NCBI GenBank assembly: GCA_019347945.1
Contig: JAHWKK010000001.1
Coordinates: 255,299-319,298, forward strand
Source: Acidobacteriota bacterium
Lineage (GTDB): Bacteria; Acidobacteriota; Thermoanaerobaculia; Gp7-AA8; JAHWKK01
Direction: 5' to 3'
DNA: 64,000 nucleotides
Positions within the stretch are counted from its first letter, which is position 1, and each line of letters starts with the position of its first letter. Both the position numbers and the translations under genes were made by a program. The notes under the pieces were generated by a model. The model did not search any database, was not told the origin of the DNA, and worked only from the letters and a program-made list of their open reading frames with translations. Shown here one piece after another: positions 60,661 to 64,000 of the stretch.

Positions 60661-61180
60661 CTTCCGAGACTCCTTCACCGATTGCACGCGCGCGCAGTAG
60701 CAGCGGGTCGGTTTCCCCGGCGGGCTCGGTTGCCGCCTCGGCCGGCGGTTCCGCGCGGCGGCGGATTGCGCGCATCAGAATCGCTGCGCCCGCGAGAAGG
60801 ATGATCAGCGGAGCGATCCAGACGATCCAGTTCACGCCGCGCCGCGGAGGATCGAGCAGCACGAACTCGCCGTACGACGTCGCGAAGTACTGGAGGATCT
60901 GCTCCTTCGAATAGCCGGCATGAACCATCTCGCGAACGACGCCGCGCATCTCGACCGCCATCTGCGAAGGGGAGTCGGCTATCGAGAGACCCTGACAGAC
61001 GGGACATCGGACGACCGCCGAGGTCTCTTCGATGATCTGTTCCGCGCTTTCGCCGGTCTGCGGAGCGGATGCCGGATCTCCGATGACCTCGCGGACTTCG
61101 GGCATCGCCGGCGTGATCGGTTGCGCGACGAGCGGGACGGAAAGCGCGGCGAGAGCGATTGCGGGGATCAGCGCTTTCAT
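60653..61180 (-). CDS. ccmH: Cytochrome c maturation protein CcmH
   Basis: A 175-residue exported and membrane-anchored thiol protein. A signal peptide (MKALIPAIALAALSVPLVAQ) precedes the R-C59-P-V-C62 motif in VVRCPVCQGLSIADSPSQMA, and one membrane helix follows (WIVWIAPLIILLAGAAILMR). It reduces the CxxCH cysteines of apocytochrome c before haem attachment. The frame is open upstream to 61501 but homology starts at 61180, where it overlaps the last base of ccmG. Confidence 0.93.
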   Translation of the reverse strand: MKALIPAIALAALSVPLVAQPITPAMPEVREVIGDPASAPQTGESAEQIIEETSAVVRCPVCQGLSIADSPSQMAVEMRGVVREMVHAGYSKEQILQYFATSYGEFVLLDPPRRGVNWIVWIAPLIILLAGAAILMRAIRRRAEPPAEAATEPAGETDPLLLRARAIGEGVSEGE

Positions 61181-61713
61181 TACGGTCTTCCGAGCTCGAG
61201 TCCCGCCTGCTCGAGGTAATCGCGGAGAGATTCGGGGTCGAGCGGTCCGACGTGCTTCGCGACGATGTTCCCCGAGGAGTCGAGGATGAAGCTTTCCGGA
61301 ACGCCGTAGACGCCGAACCGGATGGCGGTTCGACCATGTTCGTCGATGAGGCTCGGATAGGCGGAACCGAACCTCGCGAGAAATCTCCGGGCGTTCTCCT
61401 CCTCGTCCTGATAGATGATGCCGATGAAGTTCACCGATGGCGAAAGCTCGCGAGCGGCCGAGACGAGCACGCGATGCTCGGCGAAACAGGGGACACACCA
61501 CGACGCCCAGAAGTTGAGGACGGTCGGTTTGCCGGCGAGGTCGGCCGAGGAGATCGAGCCGTCGGAATCGAGCACCGGAAGATCGAACGTCGGCGAGCGA
61601 GTCCCGACCAGCGGCGATTCGATCTGGTTCGGGTCACGGGTCAGGCCGAATGCGAGGACGCCGAGCAGAGGAAGCGTGACCAGCGAGCCGAGGATGAGGA
61701 CTCTCCGATTCAC
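61180..61713 (-). CDS. ccmG: Thiol:disulfide interchange protein CcmG/DsbE
   Basis: A 177-residue thioredoxin-fold protein anchored by an N-terminal helix (RRVLILGSLVTLPLLGVLAF). The active site is W72-C73-V-P-C76 (NFWASWCVPCFAEH), and GVYGVPESFILDSSG holds the cis-proline loop. It passes reducing power to CcmH and apocytochrome c in the periplasm. It overlaps ccmF by 4 bases. Confidence 0.93.
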   Translation of the reverse strand: MNRRVLILGSLVTLPLLGVLAFGLTRDPNQIESPLVGTRSPTFDLPVLDSDGSISSADLAGKPTVLNFWASWCVPCFAEHRVLVSAARELSPSVNFIGIIYQDEEENARRFLARFGSAYPSLIDEHGRTAIRFGVYGVPESFILDSSGNIVAKHVGPLDPESLRDYLEQAGLELGRP

Positions 61714-63707
61714 GCGCTCAGCTCCCCTGCGAGTGAAGGCTCGACGGCGCTCGAGTCGTGCGCACGCGAGCGGATGACGGCTCGCGGGAGCGCGGCGAAG
61801 AGCCCGCCGAGCGCGATGAGAAACGTTGCGCCCCAGATCCAGGCGACCGCCGGATTGATGATGGCGAGCAGGCCGACTCGCTGAGCGCCGGGATCGATCG
61901 ACATCGTCGAGAGGTAGAGGTCGTGTGTCAGCCGCGTGTAGACGTCGGGGGTGCCGACGGGATCGCGCTGCGTTTCATACTGGTTCATGCGGGGGCTCAT
62001 GACGCCGAGAAGCCGCCCTTCTTCGTAAACGCGAACCCTCGCGATGCTCGCGAGCCGGTGCGGCTCACGAACAACGTCGACTCGAAGCAGCTCGAGCGTG
62101 TAGTGGCCGATCTGCATCGTCGACTCCTGATCGAGCATCGCTTCGCTCCGTGTGCTCTGTGTGCTCGAGATCGCGATCGCGACGAAGACGAGCACGGTTC
62201 CCGCGTGGGCGAGATAGGCGCCGGTACGTCGCCGGCCGCGCTCGATCAGGCCGCGCCGGAACGCCGCGCCCCAGCTCTCGTGAAGCGACCGCGCACGCTG
62301 TCGTACGGGGACGCTGATCTCTGCGAGCGTGACCCACATCGTGAACGCCGCGCCACCGATGACGACCACGGTCCAGAAGTTGCGGATACCGAAGACTGCA
62401 GCCAGCAGGGCCGCGACGATTCCGGCCGCGAGCGGGGCTAGGAGCCGCCGCAGGATCGAGCTGCGTGATTCGATCCGTCCCCACGGCAGCACGGGTCCGA
62501 TCCCCATCAGGAAGAGGAGCGCGAACCCGATCGGGACGGCCATGCGGTCGAAGTAGGGGCGGCCGACGCTCATCTGTGTTCCGCGGATTGCTTCGACGAG
62601 CAGCGGAAAGACCGTTCCGATCAAGATCGTGAGCGTCAGAACCGCGAGGAGGAGATTGTTGGTGAGGAATCCGACCTCGCGGGCTCCCTGACCTCCCTGC
62701 TCGTCGGTGGTTCGCGGCTCGATCGCGAGGAGGCCGACCGAGAAGAGAATCGCGACGGCGAGGAAGCCGAGGATCGTCGGCCCGATCTCGCTCTGCGTGA
62801 ACGAGTGGACCGAGTTGAACACCCCCGATCGCGTCATGAACGTTCCGAGGATCGTGAGCAGAAACGAAACGAGAACGAGCGTCATCGACCAGGCGCGAAG
62901 CCGTCCTCGGCGTTCGAAGATGATGATCGAATGAAGAGCGGCCGTCGCGGTGAGCCAGGGGAGAAATGATGCGTTCTCGACCGGGTCCCACGCCCAGTAG
63001 CCGCCCCATCCGAGAACCTCGTACGCCCACCATCCGCCGAGCATGATTGCGACGGTGAGGAAGCACCATGCGGCCAGAAGGCTTCGCCGAATGAATGCGA
63101 TGATCTGTGCGCCGCTCTCGCGTGTCATGAGAGCCGCCGCGGCGAAGCCGAATGGAATCGTCATCCCGACATATCCGAGGTAGAGCATCGGTGGGTGGAC
63201 GGCCATCAGGATGTGATTCTGGAGGAGCGGATTCGGGCCCGGACCATCAGGAGGAACGGGGGAGACCGTTCCGAAGGGCTGCGCCGGTGCCGCGATGAGA
63301 AACGAGAAGAACCCCGCGCAGCCGAGCCAGACTCCGATCGACCGCAGCTCGATCTCGGCGGGAAGCGCGCGCGCGTATCGGGTCGCGACGAGAATGTAGA
63401 TTGCGAGAACGAGTCCCCAGAAGAGAATCGAGCCCTCGAGCGAGGACCAGAGACTGACGAAGGCGACCCAGTCCGGCTGATTGATGGCGCCGACCTGTGC
63501 GACGTACCCGACGGAGAAGTCGCGGCCGAGAAGCGCGGCGATCATCAGCAGATTCGCGGCGATCATTGCGTACGCGAAGGTGTCGGAGAGCCGCCGGGCG
63601 AGCCGGACCGTTTTATGAGCCGGTTTTCCTCCGAACGCGACGAGCGCTCCGGCGACCGCGGCGAAGAGTGCGACGAGGATCAGCGTACGGCCGAGAAGCG
63701 CAGTCAT
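61710..63707 (-). CDS. ccmF: Haem lyase subunit CcmF
   Basis: A 665-residue inner-membrane protein with about 14-15 helices. The WWD haem-handling motif reads GWGGYWAWDPVENASFLPWL, and NHILMAVHPPMLYLGYVGM is a conserved His-containing loop. CcmF joins haem from CcmE to apocytochrome c. It shares one base with ccmE and overlaps ccmG by 4. Confidence 0.95.
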   Translation of the reverse strand: MTALLGRTLILVALFAAVAGALVAFGGKPAHKTVRLARRLSDTFAYAMIAANLLMIAALLGRDFSVGYVAQVGAINQPDWVAFVSLWSSLEGSILFWGLVLAIYILVATRYARALPAEIELRSIGVWLGCAGFFSFLIAAPAQPFGTVSPVPPDGPGPNPLLQNHILMAVHPPMLYLGYVGMTIPFGFAAAALMTRESGAQIIAFIRRSLLAAWCFLTVAIMLGGWWAYEVLGWGGYWAWDPVENASFLPWLTATAALHSIIIFERRGRLRAWSMTLVLVSFLLTILGTFMTRSGVFNSVHSFTQSEIGPTILGFLAVAILFSVGLLAIEPRTTDEQGGQGAREVGFLTNNLLLAVLTLTILIGTVFPLLVEAIRGTQMSVGRPYFDRMAVPIGFALLFLMGIGPVLPWGRIESRSSILRRLLAPLAAGIVAALLAAVFGIRNFWTVVVIGGAAFTMWVTLAEISVPVRQRARSLHESWGAAFRRGLIERGRRRTGAYLAHAGTVLVFVAIAISSTQSTRSEAMLDQESTMQIGHYTLELLRVDVVREPHRLASIARVRVYEEGRLLGVMSPRMNQYETQRDPVGTPDVYTRLTHDLYLSTMSIDPGAQRVGLLAIINPAVAWIWGATFLIALGGLFAALPRAVIRSRAHDSSAVEPSLAGELSA

Positions 63708-64000
63708 CAGCTTTCGGGCCCGAGTCCCTTCGTCGATTCGATCAGCTCACGCGTGTCGGTCTCGGTGCCCGGCTCGGGTGCGCGGTATTCGTTGTCGTGG
63801 GATACCAGGAGCCGGTCGCTCTCGAACCAGCCCGAGCGATCGAGCGTTCCTTCGACGACGACGCCGACGCCTTCACGAAACATCTGCGGCGGGAGACCGG
63901 TGCTGTGCACTTTCGCGATCGCCCGGTTCTCGCGGTCGGTGACCTCGAAACGGAGCTCCGAGGACTGGCCGTCCCACTGGACCGAGCCGGGGACGACGAG
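63707..64000 (-). CDS. ccmE: Haem chaperone CcmE, 5' end outside the window
   Basis: The last 97 residues of CcmE. The OB-fold part reads WDGQSSELRFEVTD, then LPPQMFREGVGVVVEGTLDR. LLVSHDNEYRAPEPG contains the His that binds haem covalently and the usual H-x-x-x-Y motif. The gene runs past the right edge of the window, so its start and membrane anchor are not seen. Confidence 0.88.
   Translation of the reverse strand, partial: LVVPGSVQWDGQSSELRFEVTDRENRAIAKVHSTGLPPQMFREGVGVVVEGTLDRSGWFESDRLLVSHDNEYRAPEPGTETDTRELIESTKGLGPES

Overview
This is GC-rich chromosomal DNA of a Gram-negative bacterium. It carries three TonB-dependent outer-membrane receptors with an N-terminal carboxypeptidase-regulatory-like domain (Oar-type), cytochrome c maturation genes, twitching ATPases and lipoproteins. 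This mix fits Acidobacteriota or a close relative. That placement is inferred from gene content; there is no rRNA gene to test it. I saw no tRNA, rRNA, CRISPR array, insertion sequence or prophage.

Layout. 0.2-6.2 kb: an Oar-like receptor and a secreted GSDH/PKD protein. 6.3-9.0 kb: a nucleotidyltransferase, a DMT exporter and a FEN-like exonuclease. 9.1-11.7 kb: a probable metal (zinc) TonB receptor with His/Glu-rich loops, followed by the remnant of a collapsed toxin-antitoxin pair. 14.2-25.1 kb: a nearly complete haem pathway. A tightly overlapping minus-strand operon runs hemA-hemCD-hemB-hemL-[histidine kinase-response regulator]-hemE-hemN-hemG, with hemH divergent from it. 26.1-30.0 kb: a HEAT-repeat/PilT fusion, a second PilT and a DUF2442 protein. 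30.2-47.0 kb: a LacI-controlled glucan locus (regulator, TonB receptor, glycoamylase-like lipoprotein, ABC importer, a large six-hairpin glycosidase-like protein, GH94 phosphorylase), with a GH1 beta-glucosidase and the ABC ATPase next to it. 47-54.6 kb: single metabolic genes (asparaginase II, an ALDH8-like dehydrogenase, YgiD-like dioxygenase, SDR, FRG protein, DUF2071, DedA) separated by repeat-rich gaps. 54.8-56.7 kb: a DUF883/DUF1469/DUF3618 envelope operon ending in an intrinsic terminator. 57.1-59.6 kb: a toxin-antitoxin island around an unusual L,D-transpeptidase. 59.8-64 kb: ccmI-ccmH-ccmG-ccmF-ccmE (partial).

How the parts work together. The haem operon and the ccm genes both serve cytochrome production, and a sensor kinase pair sits inside the haem operon. 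In the glucan locus, oligosaccharides would cross the outer membrane through the TonB receptor, be trimmed by the glycoamylase-like and six-hairpin enzymes, enter by the ABC importer, and be split by GH94 phosphorolysis or GH1 hydrolysis. Three tandem LacI-type half-palindromes spaced exactly 13 bp apart lie between the promoter and the regulator start.

The least expected structure is in the gaps. Several gene 3' ends run straight into degenerate purine-rich short tandem repeats, each with a different unit, and some arrays have an inverted partner. There are also two copies of a long inverted REP-like element 45 kb apart, a four-copy inverted repeat cluster at 47 kb, and a dispersed hairpin repeat.
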